A stretch of DNA of 64,000 nucleotides from Imperialibacter sp. EC-SDR9 (GTDB lineage Bacteria; Bacteroidota; Bacteroidia; Cytophagales; Cyclobacteriaceae). The notes below the pieces were generated by a model. That model was not told the DNA's origin. It ran no database searches and saw only the letters and a list, made by a program, of their open reading frames with translations. Position 1 is the stretch's first letter, and each line of letters opens with the position of its first letter. The position numbers were made by a program, and so were the translations under genes. The stretch is taken from the NCBI RefSeq assembly GCF_902498805.1, contig NZ_LR701574.1:248001-312000 (forward strand). Direction: 5' to 3'. Below are positions 44,027 through 51,920 of the stretch, piece by piece.

Positions 44027-45991
44027 TTAAAAATAATACCTTCTGAATGCTTCAATGGCTTCATACTCAGCCAGGCCAAGTAAGTCGTAAATCCTGGCGG
44101 TGTCGTGGTTTCTGTCTTCAGCCCGTTGCCAAAACTCTCTGGCGTCGTTGCCAGGGAACACGGCAGCGTCCTTCTGCGACTGGTGTTTGAAGATGGCCTT
44201 TCGCTTCCTCATGAGTTCGTCAGGGCTAATAGGCACAGCCATGTCGATGTTCTCAATCTCCCATTCCTGCCACGCACCTCTGTAGAGCCAAACCCTGCAG
44301 TCATCCATCCATTTCTCACCCTTCATTCTGTCAACGGCCTGAATGATGGCATCAAGACATACCCTGTGTGTGCCGTGTGGATCCGACAAGTCACCCGCTG
44401 CGTAGATCTGGTGAGGCTTCACCTTTTCAAGCAAGTCCATGATGAGCTTAATGTCGTCTTCGCCAATGGGTTTCTTTCTTACTTTACCTGTTTCGTAGAA
44501 CGGCATGTCCAGAAAGTGCATTTGCTCATCAGGAATGCCAACATACCTGGCACCCGCTTTGGCCTCTGAGCGCCTGATCAAAGCCTTTATCTTCATTACC
44601 TCAGCGGTGTCTACTTCCCCTGGCTTCTTTTTCTTCAACGCCTCCTTCACACCTTTGTAAAGATCTGTTTCCTGAGGGTTGGTGTAGCCAAATTCCTTCC
44701 TCAAGTCACGGAAGAAGTCGGCAAAACGAACCACATCATCGTCGAACACAGCAATATTGCCGGATGTCTGGTAAGCTACATGAACCTCATGTCCCTGGTC
44801 GACCAGCCTGATAAACGTACCGCCCATGCTGATTACATCATCGTCGGGGTGAGGACTGAAGATAATGGCACGTTTGGTAGCTGGCGTTGCCCTTTCCGGA
44901 CGATGTGTATCGTCGGCATTGGGCTTGCCGCCCGGCCACCCTGTAATAGTGTGCTGCAGCTCGTTGAACAACCTGATGTTGATCTGGTAGGCGGGGCCAT
45001 GCTCCGTGACCAGATCGCTCATGCCATGTTCTGCATAATCTCTGTCGGTGAGCTTGAGTACCGGCTTTTCCATCTTCTGGCAAAGCCAGATAATGGCCTT
45101 CTTCGATAAGTAATCATCCCAGGTGACCTCACCCACCAGCCATGGGGTTTTCACTCTTGTGAGCTCTGCTGAAGCAGAAATGTCGAGATAAAATTGGGTG
45201 TTTGAATGACGCTGGAGGTAAGTAGCAGGTACCTGCTCCGAAACTTCGCCCTCAATTGTTCTTGCTATAACTTTGGCTTTCCCTTCGCCCCAGGCCATCA
45301 GAATAATCTTTTTGGCTTTCATGATAGTGCCTACACCCATGGTGATGGCGTGGCGTGGAACGTTTTCCTGCGCAAAAAAGTCACTTGCAGCATCCACCCT
45401 TGTGATGTGGTCAAGGGTGATCATTCTTGTTGGAGAGGTTATTGAAGAACCTGGCTCGTTGAAACCGATGTGACCTGTGCGGCCAATGCCCAAAAGCTGA
45501 AGGTCAATGCCCCCTACGCTGTCAATTTTCGCCTCATAGTTCCGGCAGTATTCGTAAACGTTTTCTTTGGCTACGGTGCCGTCAGGTATATTTACGTTGG
45601 CCATGTCTATGTCCACATGGTCAAACAGGTACTCCTTCATGAACCGCACATAGCTCTGCAACTCATTTGGTTGCATAGGAAAGTACTCATCCAGGTTGAA
45701 TGTGATCACATTTTTGAAGCTGAGCCCCTCTTCCTTATGCATTCTTACCAACTGGTTGTATACCTGCGTTGGTGTGGAACCGGTGGCAAGTCCCAGCGCA
45801 CACTTTTCTCCTTTGGCAGCTTTGGACTTGATCAGCTCAGCAATTTCCCTGGCCACGGTCAGCGAAGCCAGCTGACTGGTAGGCAAAATCTCTGTGGGAA
45901 TCCTCTCAAAACGTGTCAGTTCCTTTTTATCTACTGTTCTGATGTCAGGCACAGCGACGAAGTCGTATCCTTTGGCGGTTTTTGTTGTCAT
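44027..45991 (-). CDS. Glucosamine-6-phosphate deaminase-like domain fused to a PIG-L-type deacetylase
   Basis: The protein has 654 residues from the ATG opening MTTKTAKGYD. A GTG farther upstream would start inside the palindrome at 46035. The N-terminal half (about 30-320) is a NagB-type sugar isomerase/deaminase: LATGSTPTQVY, FNLDEYFP, GRTGHIGFNEPGSS and LMAWGEGKA. The C-terminal half (about 375-654) is a PIG-L/LmbE fold with SPHPDDD and DPHGTHRV, the zinc-binding parts of N-acetylglucosaminyl deacetylases. Deacetylation and deamination are consecutive steps in amino sugar breakdown, which fits one chain. In the NagB half the usual NDGHI reads RTGHI, so the Asp of the catalytic triad is replaced by Thr. 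This kind of fusion is known in Bacteroidota. Confidence 0.85.
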   Translation of the reverse strand: MTTKTAKGYDFVAVPDIRTVDKKELTRFERIPTEILPTSQLASLTVAREIAELIKSKAAKGEKCALGLATGSTPTQVYNQLVRMHKEEGLSFKNVITFNLDEYFPMQPNELQSYVRFMKEYLFDHVDIDMANVNIPDGTVAKENVYEYCRNYEAKIDSVGGIDLQLLGIGRTGHIGFNEPGSSITSPTRMITLDHITRVDAASDFFAQENVPRHAITMGVGTIMKAKKIILMAWGEGKAKVIARTIEGEVSEQVPATYLQRHSNTQFYLDISASAELTRVKTPWLVGEVTWDDYLSKKAIIWLCQKMEKPVLKLTDRDYAEHGMSDLVTEHGPAYQINIRLFNELQHTITGWPGGKPNADDTHRPERATPATKRAIIFSPHPDDDVISMGGTFIRLVDQGHEVHVAYQTSGNIAVFDDDVVRFADFFRDLRKEFGYTNPQETDLYKGVKEALKKKKPGEVDTAEVMKIKALIRRSEAKAGARYVGIPDEQMHFLDMPFYETGKVRKKPIGEDDIKLIMDLLEKVKPHQIYAAGDLSDPHGTHRVCLDAIIQAVDRMKGEKWMDDCRVWLYRGAWQEWEIENIDMAVPISPDELMRKRKAIFKHQSQKDAAVFPGNDAREFWQRAEDRNHDTARIYDLLGLAEYEAIEAFRRYYF

Positions 45992-46034
45992 CTTGGTGTC
46001 GTTTGTTTCCAAATCTGTTGCAAGGTATAAAAAA

Positions 46035-46054
46035 TGTGTGCGCACACAAAGCTA
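46035..46054 (-). promoter_or_regulatory. Candidate promoter and 14-base perfect palindrome upstream of the NagB/PIG-L gene
   Basis: TAGCTTTG (minus strand, 46047-46054) matches the -7 consensus. It abuts the perfect palindrome TGTGTGCGCACACA (46035-46048), which covers the predicted start of transcription, about 45 bases before the ATG. The only TTG upstream is 26 bases away, longer than usual. The palindrome is a candidate operator for a dimeric repressor. The rest of 45992-46285 holds a T-rich tract and no gene that I can support. Confidence 0.5.
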
Positions 46055-46285
46055 TTTTAAAGCATTTTTTGTTTTTTTTTCAATCTTCGGGGGCTTCTAC
46101 AGTCGTTGGCCCTAAGAGCAACCCTTCAATCCCGCTCCAGCACTGCCTTCTCCGATGGGCGTATCCTTTTATGTCCATTTCCCAGGTGTGAGCCTTTCAA
46201 ATTACTACTTCTGTGATTGATTTTTGCTATTGTTGGAAATTTCATGAAATTTTAGCTAAAAGCATACGACCAACCCAGTTCCCTT

Positions 46286-47458
46286 ATGCATCTTCCTATT
46301 TTACTTACTATAGGCATCATTTTCGGTATAACTATCCTGGTTGTACTTGTATGTAATTATTTTAGAATCCCCTACCTCGTTGGTTTTCTTCTCACAGGAA
46401 TCATTGTAAGCCCCACCACCTTCGGTATCTTAAATGGTGCTACCGAGGTGGAAGTATTTGCGGAAATTGGTGTCATTCTACTTCTTTTTTCGGTTGGGCT
46501 CGAGTTTTCCATCAAGAACCTGTTGAAGATTAAAAAATATGTGCTAGTGGGAGGCACGCTTCAAGTGATATTCACAATTCTGCTTTCAACGCTTCTCTCC
46601 AGGCTCTTTGGTGTTTCATGGAATCAGGCAGTATTCCTTGGGTTTATTGTCACTTGCAGCAGCACTGCAATAGTGATCAAGCAGCTCCAGGACAGAATAG
46701 AAATTCCTACAAGCCACGGCAAGCTGATCCTTGCCATTCTGTTGTTTCAAGACATTGCTATCGTTCCCATGATGCTTTTGGTTCCTATCCTGTCGGGGCA
46801 GAGTAGCGATTGGGTCATGGACATAGCCATCCTGGTACTGAAACTTGCGGCACTTTTGGCAGGTGCTGTGCTGGCGGCCCGATACCTTATTCCACCGTTT
46901 TTAGTGATTGTGATGAAAACTAAAAGCCAGGAGGTGTTTCTGATTGCCACCATCTTTATTGTTTGCATGATAACCACGATCACTTCCTACCTTGGACTTT
47001 CGCTGGCACTGGGAGCATTTATTGCGGGTTTGATTGTGGCTGAAACCGACTATAATAAACTGGCCATTAGCTGCTTTTTGCCATTCAGGTATGTCTTTAT
47101 CAGCTTCTTCTTTATTTCGCTTGGCATGCTCCTCGACTATCGCATATTTTTTGAAAGTCCACTGCTTGTGATGATGGGAGTATTTCTCGTTCTTATCCTT
47201 AAGTTTTTCGGTGGCTTTTTTGCTGGAAAGTCGCTGCAGGTACCCACGAAGACTGCAATCATTTCCTCTCTTATGATCATGCAGGTTGGGGAGTTTTCGT
47301 TTATCCTTGTGAAAGCTGGGTTCAATCAGGGGTTGATTTCAGAAACGAACTTTAAAGTTTTCATTCCGGTTGCTATCATAACAATGGCTATCACTCCACT
47401 GGTCATTCAAAATGCCGACAGGCTCTCTAACATTTTTGCTAAACCAGCTTCTGCATGA
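46286..47458 (+). CDS. Kef-type monovalent cation/proton antiporter, CPA2 family, without RCK domain
   Basis: The 390 residues consist almost entirely of membrane helices with the CPA2 pattern: FRIPYLVGFLLTGIIVSP, AEIGVILLLFSVGLEFS, SSTAIVIKQLQD, LLFQDIAIVPMM and SLALGAFIAGLIVAETDY. KefB and KefC of E. coli carry a cytoplasmic RCK/TrkA-N domain and reach about 600 residues. Here the protein stops after the membrane part, so regulation must come from elsewhere. The next gene, a glutaredoxin-like protein, overlaps it by four bases (ATGA). The protein would move K+ or Na+ against H+. Confidence 0.85.
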   Translation: MHLPILLTIGIIFGITILVVLVCNYFRIPYLVGFLLTGIIVSPTTFGILNGATEVEVFAEIGVILLLFSVGLEFSIKNLLKIKKYVLVGGTLQVIFTILLSTLLSRLFGVSWNQAVFLGFIVTCSSTAIVIKQLQDRIEIPTSHGKLILAILLFQDIAIVPMMLLVPILSGQSSDWVMDIAILVLKLAALLAGAVLAARYLIPPFLVIVMKTKSQEVFLIATIFIVCMITTITSYLGLSLALGAFIAGLIVAETDYNKLAISCFLPFRYVFISFFFISLGMLLDYRIFFESPLLVMMGVFLVLILKFFGGFFAGKSLQVPTKTAIISSLMIMQVGEFSFILVKAGFNQGLISETNFKVFIPVAIITMAITPLVIQNADRLSNIFAKPASA

Positions 47459-47706
47459 GCGAAAAACCAAAACTTTATGGTGCCGATTGGTGCCCCAAAA
47501 CATCAGGGTTTCGTAATTATCTTCAAAGTGAGTGGGTGGACTTCGAATTTCTGGACATCGAAAAAGACGACAAGGCGATGGAGGAAGTGAAGGCGATGAA
47601 CGGAGGGCTGGTCAAATTCCCGATGGTTGTGGTGGGTGACGACAAAATGAAAAACCCTCCCATAGAAAAACTACGGGAGAGCTTAAAAAGGAACAAGTTG
47701 GTCTGA
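47455..47706 (+). CDS. Glutaredoxin-like protein with CPKT active site
   Basis: The 83 residues form a thioredoxin-fold protein: KLYGADWCPKTSGFRNYL, then DFEFLDIEKDD, then LVKFPMVVVGDDKMKNPP. It has Cys-13 as the only cysteine of the CxxC position, with Thr at the second site (CPKT), so it is monothiol-like. The cis-proline loop KFPMVVVG is present. It overlaps the antiporter stop by four bases, which couples their translation. In E. coli the related Kef transporters are gated by glutathione adducts, so a redox link is possible. Many Bacteroidota lack glutathione, and a bacillithiol-like thiol or plain protein disulfide is an alternative. Confidence 0.75.
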   Translation: MSEKPKLYGADWCPKTSGFRNYLQSEWVDFEFLDIEKDDKAMEEVKAMNGGLVKFPMVVVGDDKMKNPPIEKLRESLKRNKLV

Positions 47707-47726
47707 CCGCTTACCTGTCTGGCTTG

Positions 47727-50387
47727 CTATTCGTATTTCAGATTGTCAACCGGATTTGACCTGGCAGCCTTGAAGGATTGAAAGCTGACAGTGACCAACC
47801 CAACAAGGATGACTATCAGGCTGGACACAAAGAAAGTGCCCAGGCTCAAGCCAACTCTGTAAGCAAAATCGTCCAGCCAAAGGTTCATCGCATACCAGGC
47901 TAATGGAATGGCAACAATTATGGCTATCACCAGGAGGATAGAAAATTCGGTGAAGAGCAGCCTCACCAGCGAGAACACCTCAGCACCCAGCACTTTGCGA
48001 ATACCAAGCTCCTTCTTTCTTCTTTCGGCAGTGTAGGCCGAGAGTCCAAAAAGCCCCAGGCAGCCTATAAAGATGGCTAGCCCTGAAAAAACGGCGAAGA
48101 TAGTGCCTAGCTGGCTCTCCGACCGGTACTTTGCTTCGAACGACTGGTTCAGGAACTGATATTCGAAAGGAATGCCCCCGGCCACCTGACTCCATGTTTC
48201 TTCCAGGTCAGCCAGGGTCCTGGAAAGGTTGTCAGTCTTTAGTCTGACAGCCATGTGGTCAGCCGAGTATTTTGTGATGAATAGTAAAACAGGCACTACA
48301 TTGTTTCTCAACGACTCGAAATGAAAATCTTTTACCACACCGAGAACGGTGAATTCCTTTTTGCCTTGTATGCCGAACTCACCAAGCACCTTGATTTTTT
48401 GGCCATGTGCCTGGTCAATCCCAAACCTTTTCGCAGCCGTCTCATTGATTACAACCCCGGAAGAATCACTTGGCATTTGGATATCGAAGTCCCGCCCGCT
48501 GAGAACCTCCATTTCAAAGGTCTTTAGGTAGTCAAAATCAACAGACCATACCTGGCACGAAACTGATTCTTCAATGCTGGTTGTGCCCTCGGGGAGAAAC
48601 GGCTGGTCGGAGCGGAAGTCGCTCAGAGGATAAAAAGAGGATATAGAGGTATTCACAACAGAAGCATTCTTGGCTAGCTCGTTCCTGAGCACTTTGCTCT
48701 TGTCTCCTAGATTGCCAACATTTTCAAGTATTATTACCTGTTCCCTGTCGAAGCCCAGGTCCCGGTTTTGAGTGTAATTCAATTGACTGTACACCGTAAG
48801 TGACCCGATAATAAGGAACAACGAAGTGGCGAATTGAAAAACCACCAGCACGTTTCGAAACCAGCTAGCCCTGCTACCCGCCTGGTAAGTGCCTTTCAAA
48901 ACCGCAGTCGGCTGATACTTCGACAGGTAAAAGGCTGGATAAAGCCCGGCCAATACACCAATGCCAAACACAGCGGCAACGAGATAAACCCAAACAATTG
49001 GCCGATCGAGTAGGATGTGCCCGACTTCTTTTCCGCTGAAACTGTTGAAAAGCGGCAGCAGCAATACCACGAGAAGAACAGCAACCACGGAAGCCAGAAA
49101 AGCGAACAGAATAGATTCTGTAAGAAATTGGCTGATGAGCTGCCCACGCACCGATCCGAGCACCTTTTTGACTCCCACCTCCTTGGCTCTCATGGCGGCT
49201 CTTGCTGTAGACAGGTTCATGAAATTGATGCAAGCAATGACCAAAATAAACAAAGCAATGGCGCTGAAAATGTAAACATATTCCATGCTTCCATTGGCTT
49301 CCACTTCAACGGCCAAATGAGAATTAAGATGAATGTCGGCCACTGGCTGAAGGTAATAGTTGATATGATCGCCACTTGCCATCATCTCCTTAAAGTCCAC
49401 ACCCACCATTTCCTTGAGCTGCGGAGCAAAATACTTTTCATACACCGAGGCAAATTTCGCTTCAAGGCCTGTTTCGTCATTCTGGGCATTCAGCAAAAAA
49501 TAGGTGTAGTAGTTATTGCCCAGCCAAACATTGTCATTGCCCCGGTCGTTTTCTATCGAAATTAAGAGCTCCGGATGAAAATGGCTGTTTTCAGGCAGAT
49601 CCTCATACACGCCGGAAACCTCTACGGTTAACCGTTCATCTATCTTAACGCTCTCCCCAACGGGGTTCATATCGCCGAATATCTTTTTAGCAGAAGAATG
49701 AGACAATACAATAGTATTGGGTTCGGTAATAGCATTCGCCAGGGAGCCATATACTGTGGAAAACCGAAAAATATCCAGCAGCCCCTGCGAAGCATAAAAT
49801 ATGTTCTTTTGTTTATAGAAAGCATCTCCTTTTTTAACGAGGCCAGTACCGTAGGTTCGCATTTTGCCGGCGATTTCAATCTCAGGGAAGTCCTTCAAAA
49901 ATGACTCTGCCATGGGAGCAGGCGTGACAGGAAAATCGAATTGGTTGTTGCCAAATCTCAGGTCTGACGCCACCCTGTATATCCTTTTATAGTCGGGATG
50001 GAACTTGTCATAACTGAGCTCATCCATCACAAAAAGCATGATAAAAAGGCAGCTTGCCAACCCTATGGCGAGGCCGGAGATGTTCAGGAAAGAATAGAAC
50101 CGGTAGCGGTTCAGGTTCCTGAGAGCAATCATTAGGTTGAAACGAATCATTGTTGTTGTATTTGAGTTTGACTTTAGCTTTTTTAATGCAAAAGGGCGCA
50201 GGAAGTTGATCACATGGTACCAATAGACGATACCCGCCTTCCTCTTTCCTTTCTGCTGATATATTCTGAAATAGTACTCGGCAAGATCACCCTGCACCTC
50301 TTCCAGCAACTCACCTTTACAGAAGAATTCCAGTAACCTGTCGGCCCAAATGGGTGGTCTTCCGATGTCTGGAGATGAATTGTTCAT
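47727..50387 (-). CDS. MacB/FtsX-type ABC transporter permease with N-terminal prefix domain
   Basis: The 886 residues start with a permease prefix domain (about 12-72, ADRLLEFFCKGELLEEVQGDLAE pattern). A double MacB-like permease follows: helices near 96-120, about 380-405, 425-450 and 470-495, a second periplasmic domain, then about 765-880. Large periplasmic loops between helices and ATLSTAR/ERRKKELGIRKVLGAE segments are typical. No ATP-binding partner is adjacent, so the ATPase is encoded elsewhere. It starts four bases inside the PadR gene (ATGA overlap), which makes PadR its likely regulator. Cytophagales carry many paralogues of this permease. Confidence 0.82.
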   Translation of the reverse strand: MNNSSPDIGRPPIWADRLLEFFCKGELLEEVQGDLAEYYFRIYQQKGKRKAGIVYWYHVINFLRPFALKKLKSNSNTTTMIRFNLMIALRNLNRYRFYSFLNISGLAIGLASCLFIMLFVMDELSYDKFHPDYKRIYRVASDLRFGNNQFDFPVTPAPMAESFLKDFPEIEIAGKMRTYGTGLVKKGDAFYKQKNIFYASQGLLDIFRFSTVYGSLANAITEPNTIVLSHSSAKKIFGDMNPVGESVKIDERLTVEVSGVYEDLPENSHFHPELLISIENDRGNDNVWLGNNYYTYFLLNAQNDETGLEAKFASVYEKYFAPQLKEMVGVDFKEMMASGDHINYYLQPVADIHLNSHLAVEVEANGSMEYVYIFSAIALFILVIACINFMNLSTARAAMRAKEVGVKKVLGSVRGQLISQFLTESILFAFLASVVAVLLVVLLLPLFNSFSGKEVGHILLDRPIVWVYLVAAVFGIGVLAGLYPAFYLSKYQPTAVLKGTYQAGSRASWFRNVLVVFQFATSLFLIIGSLTVYSQLNYTQNRDLGFDREQVIILENVGNLGDKSKVLRNELAKNASVVNTSISSFYPLSDFRSDQPFLPEGTTSIEESVSCQVWSVDFDYLKTFEMEVLSGRDFDIQMPSDSSGVVINETAAKRFGIDQAHGQKIKVLGEFGIQGKKEFTVLGVVKDFHFESLRNNVVPVLLFITKYSADHMAVRLKTDNLSRTLADLEETWSQVAGGIPFEYQFLNQSFEAKYRSESQLGTIFAVFSGLAIFIGCLGLFGLSAYTAERRKKELGIRKVLGAEVFSLVRLLFTEFSILLVIAIIVAIPLAWYAMNLWLDDFAYRVGLSLGTFFVSSLIVILVGLVTVSFQSFKAARSNPVDNLKYE

Positions 50388-50716
50388 ACTTTTCCAATAT
50401 TCAAATCAGGCACCTGGCTCCACAAATTGACCCGCACATCCTTTGACTCAATCAGTGCCTTTTTTCCCAAACCAGTCATTTGAAAAACCCTTTTTCGTCT
50501 TCCTCCCCGCTCTTGCGTTCCTTCTGTCATACCAGACTCCACGTATCCCTTTTCTTGCAGCCTGTTGAGCGTGGCGTGCACTGCACCAATAGCAGCACTG
50601 CGCCCTGTTTGCTTTTCAAGCTCGTCTCTGATACCCAATCCATAGGCATCCTGGCCAAGCACCCCTACTATCAACAAGATGATTTCTTCAAACTCACCCA
50701 ATACGTCGCCTTTCAT
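50384..50716 (-). CDS. PadR-family transcription regulator
   Basis: The protein has 110 residues from the ATG opening MKGDVLGEFE. A GTG two codons upstream is also possible. The winged-helix pattern of small PadR proteins is clear: EFEEIILLIVGVLGQDAYGLGIRDEL, then GAVHATLNRLQEKGYVES and the wing GGRRKRVFQMTGLG. It would bind DNA as a dimer and repress its own operon until a ligand binds. The permease gene starts within its stop. An 11-base inverted repeat lies 11 bases upstream of its start, a candidate operator. Confidence 0.85.
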   Translation of the reverse strand: MKGDVLGEFEEIILLIVGVLGQDAYGLGIRDELEKQTGRSAAIGAVHATLNRLQEKGYVESGMTEGTQERGGRRKRVFQMTGLGKKALIESKDVRVNLWSQVPDLNIGKV

Positions 50717-50726
50717 AGTCACTCTA

Positions 50727-50772
50727 TTTTGTAGAACTAATACGAAGGTAAGGGGATATTTGTTCTACAAAA
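50727..50772. promoter_or_regulatory. Candidate PadR operator (inverted repeat TTTTGTAGAAC / GTTCTACAAAA)
   Basis: Two perfect 11-base arms (50727-50737 and 50762-50772) are separated by 24 bases, immediately upstream of padR. The arms and the spacing suit a PadR dimer, or pair of dimers, covering the promoter. It lies between divergent padR and the polyphosphate glucokinase gene, so it may affect both. Confidence 0.5.
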
Positions 50773-50845
50773 GAGAGCAAAAGAATAATTTTTATATAGA
50801 AAGAGATATTATAGCTTAGCGGAAACATCCTTTAAACAGAGTACA

Positions 50846-51586
50846 ATGGTGGTTTTAGGCATTGATATTGGTGGCACAGGCATGAAAGCAGCTCCCGTGG
50901 ATACAAGAACAGGCTCCTTCATGGAAGATCGGTTCAGAATCCCTACACCCTCCCCAGCCACACCAGACGCAATGATTGCGACCGTTAAAGCCATTGTTGA
51001 ACATTTTGACTGGAAAGGCATCATTGGCATTGGTTTCCCGGCTGCCATCAAGAAAGAAATTGTGATGACCGCCTCCAATATCGACGAAAAGTGGATTGGC
51101 CTCAATGCTGGTAAAGCCTTCGAAATGGCTACAGGCTGCCCTACCCACCTTATCAACGATGTGGATGCCGCTGGATTAGCCGAAGTGAAGTTTGGCGCTG
51201 GCAAAAAGGAAAAAGGATCCGTAATCATGGTGGCTGCAGGAACGGGCATAGGCACCTCCATCTTCTACAAGAAAAGGCTTTTTCCCAATACCGAGCTGGG
51301 GTATATCATGGTGAACAACACCTTCGGTGAGCACTATGCATCTGCCAGTGTGAAGGAAAAGCAAGAGCTTGACTGGGAAGTTTGGGGCAAAAGATTCAAT
51401 GAATACCTCAAAAGGCTCGAATTTCTGCTGTGGCCCGATCTGATTGTCGTGGGCGGCGGCATCTCCAAAAAACACAAGGAATTTTTCAGGTACCTGGATC
51501 TTGACACCAAGGTGGTGCCTGCGAAGCTCAGGAATAATGCCGGTATTATTGGAGCAGCCCTCGCTGCAAAAAAAGAATTGACCTGA
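50846..51586 (+). CDS. Polyphosphate glucokinase-like ROK-family kinase
   Basis: The 246 residues carry the ROK start LGIDIGGTGMKAAPVDT, then RIPTPSPATPDAM, GIGFPAAIKKEIV, LINDVDAAGLAEV with the catalytic Asp (near 102), VAAGTGIGTS and VVGGGISKKHKEF. The length and the GGTGMK-APVD style match polyphosphate glucokinases (PpgK), which phosphorylate glucose with polyphosphate or ATP. The typical ROK cysteine zinc motif is absent, as in PpgK. It is a single plus-strand gene, divergent from padR. Confidence 0.82.
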   Translation: MVVLGIDIGGTGMKAAPVDTRTGSFMEDRFRIPTPSPATPDAMIATVKAIVEHFDWKGIIGIGFPAAIKKEIVMTASNIDEKWIGLNAGKAFEMATGCPTHLINDVDAAGLAEVKFGAGKKEKGSVIMVAAGTGIGTSIFYKKRLFPNTELGYIMVNNTFGEHYASASVKEKQELDWEVWGKRFNEYLKRLEFLLWPDLIVVGGGISKKHKEFFRYLDLDTKVVPAKLRNNAGIIGAALAAKKELT

Positions 51587-51655
51587 CACTTGTCAAAAAA
51601 ACTGACAAAAGTCTTTTTCGCCTGTTGACCGATCTCATTTTCTGGTTGAGAGCCT

Positions 51656-51673
51656 CGTGGTAATTTTACCACG
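51656..51673. promoter_or_regulatory. Small perfect hairpin upstream of the 54-residue reading frame
   Basis: CGTGGTA pairs with TACCACG over a four-base loop, 25 bases before the ATG at 51698. It may be an operator or the leader structure of the small reading frame. There is no T-run, so it is not a clear terminator. Confidence 0.3.
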
Positions 51674-51697
51674 TAGACACCATAAACCAGATAAATA

Positions 51698-51862
51698 ATG
51701 AGCGAGATAACTGCACCGAAATCACCCATTAGTGATGCCGCAAGGTTTTTTCACCAAAGAAAAGGCCTCATTAGGTTTGAGGAAAAACCTGTCAGGTATT
51801 CAGTCAACCATCAGACAGAGAAAAAGAAGGGCGAAAAAAGGTACACAGTGACCGTTTCATAA
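51698..51862 (+). CDS. Possible small basic protein (54 residues), unknown
   Basis: An ATG-started frame of 54 residues fills the gap between the glucokinase and the NlpC/P60 gene. It begins MSEITAPKSP and ends KRYTVTVS, with ten Lys and six Arg and no hydrophobic segment. I recognise no family. Its codon use looks like that of neighbours and there is no overlap with another gene, but small frames of this size can arise by chance. It could be a small nucleic-acid or ribosome-associated protein. Confidence 0.4.
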   Translation: MSEITAPKSPISDAARFFHQRKGLIRFEEKPVRYSVNHQTEKKKGEKRYTVTVS

Positions 51863-51920
51863 CCCTGGAGGATAATTATTTTAGATGCCATGGTTTAAGT
51901 GCCTAAGCCAACCGTTTGCA

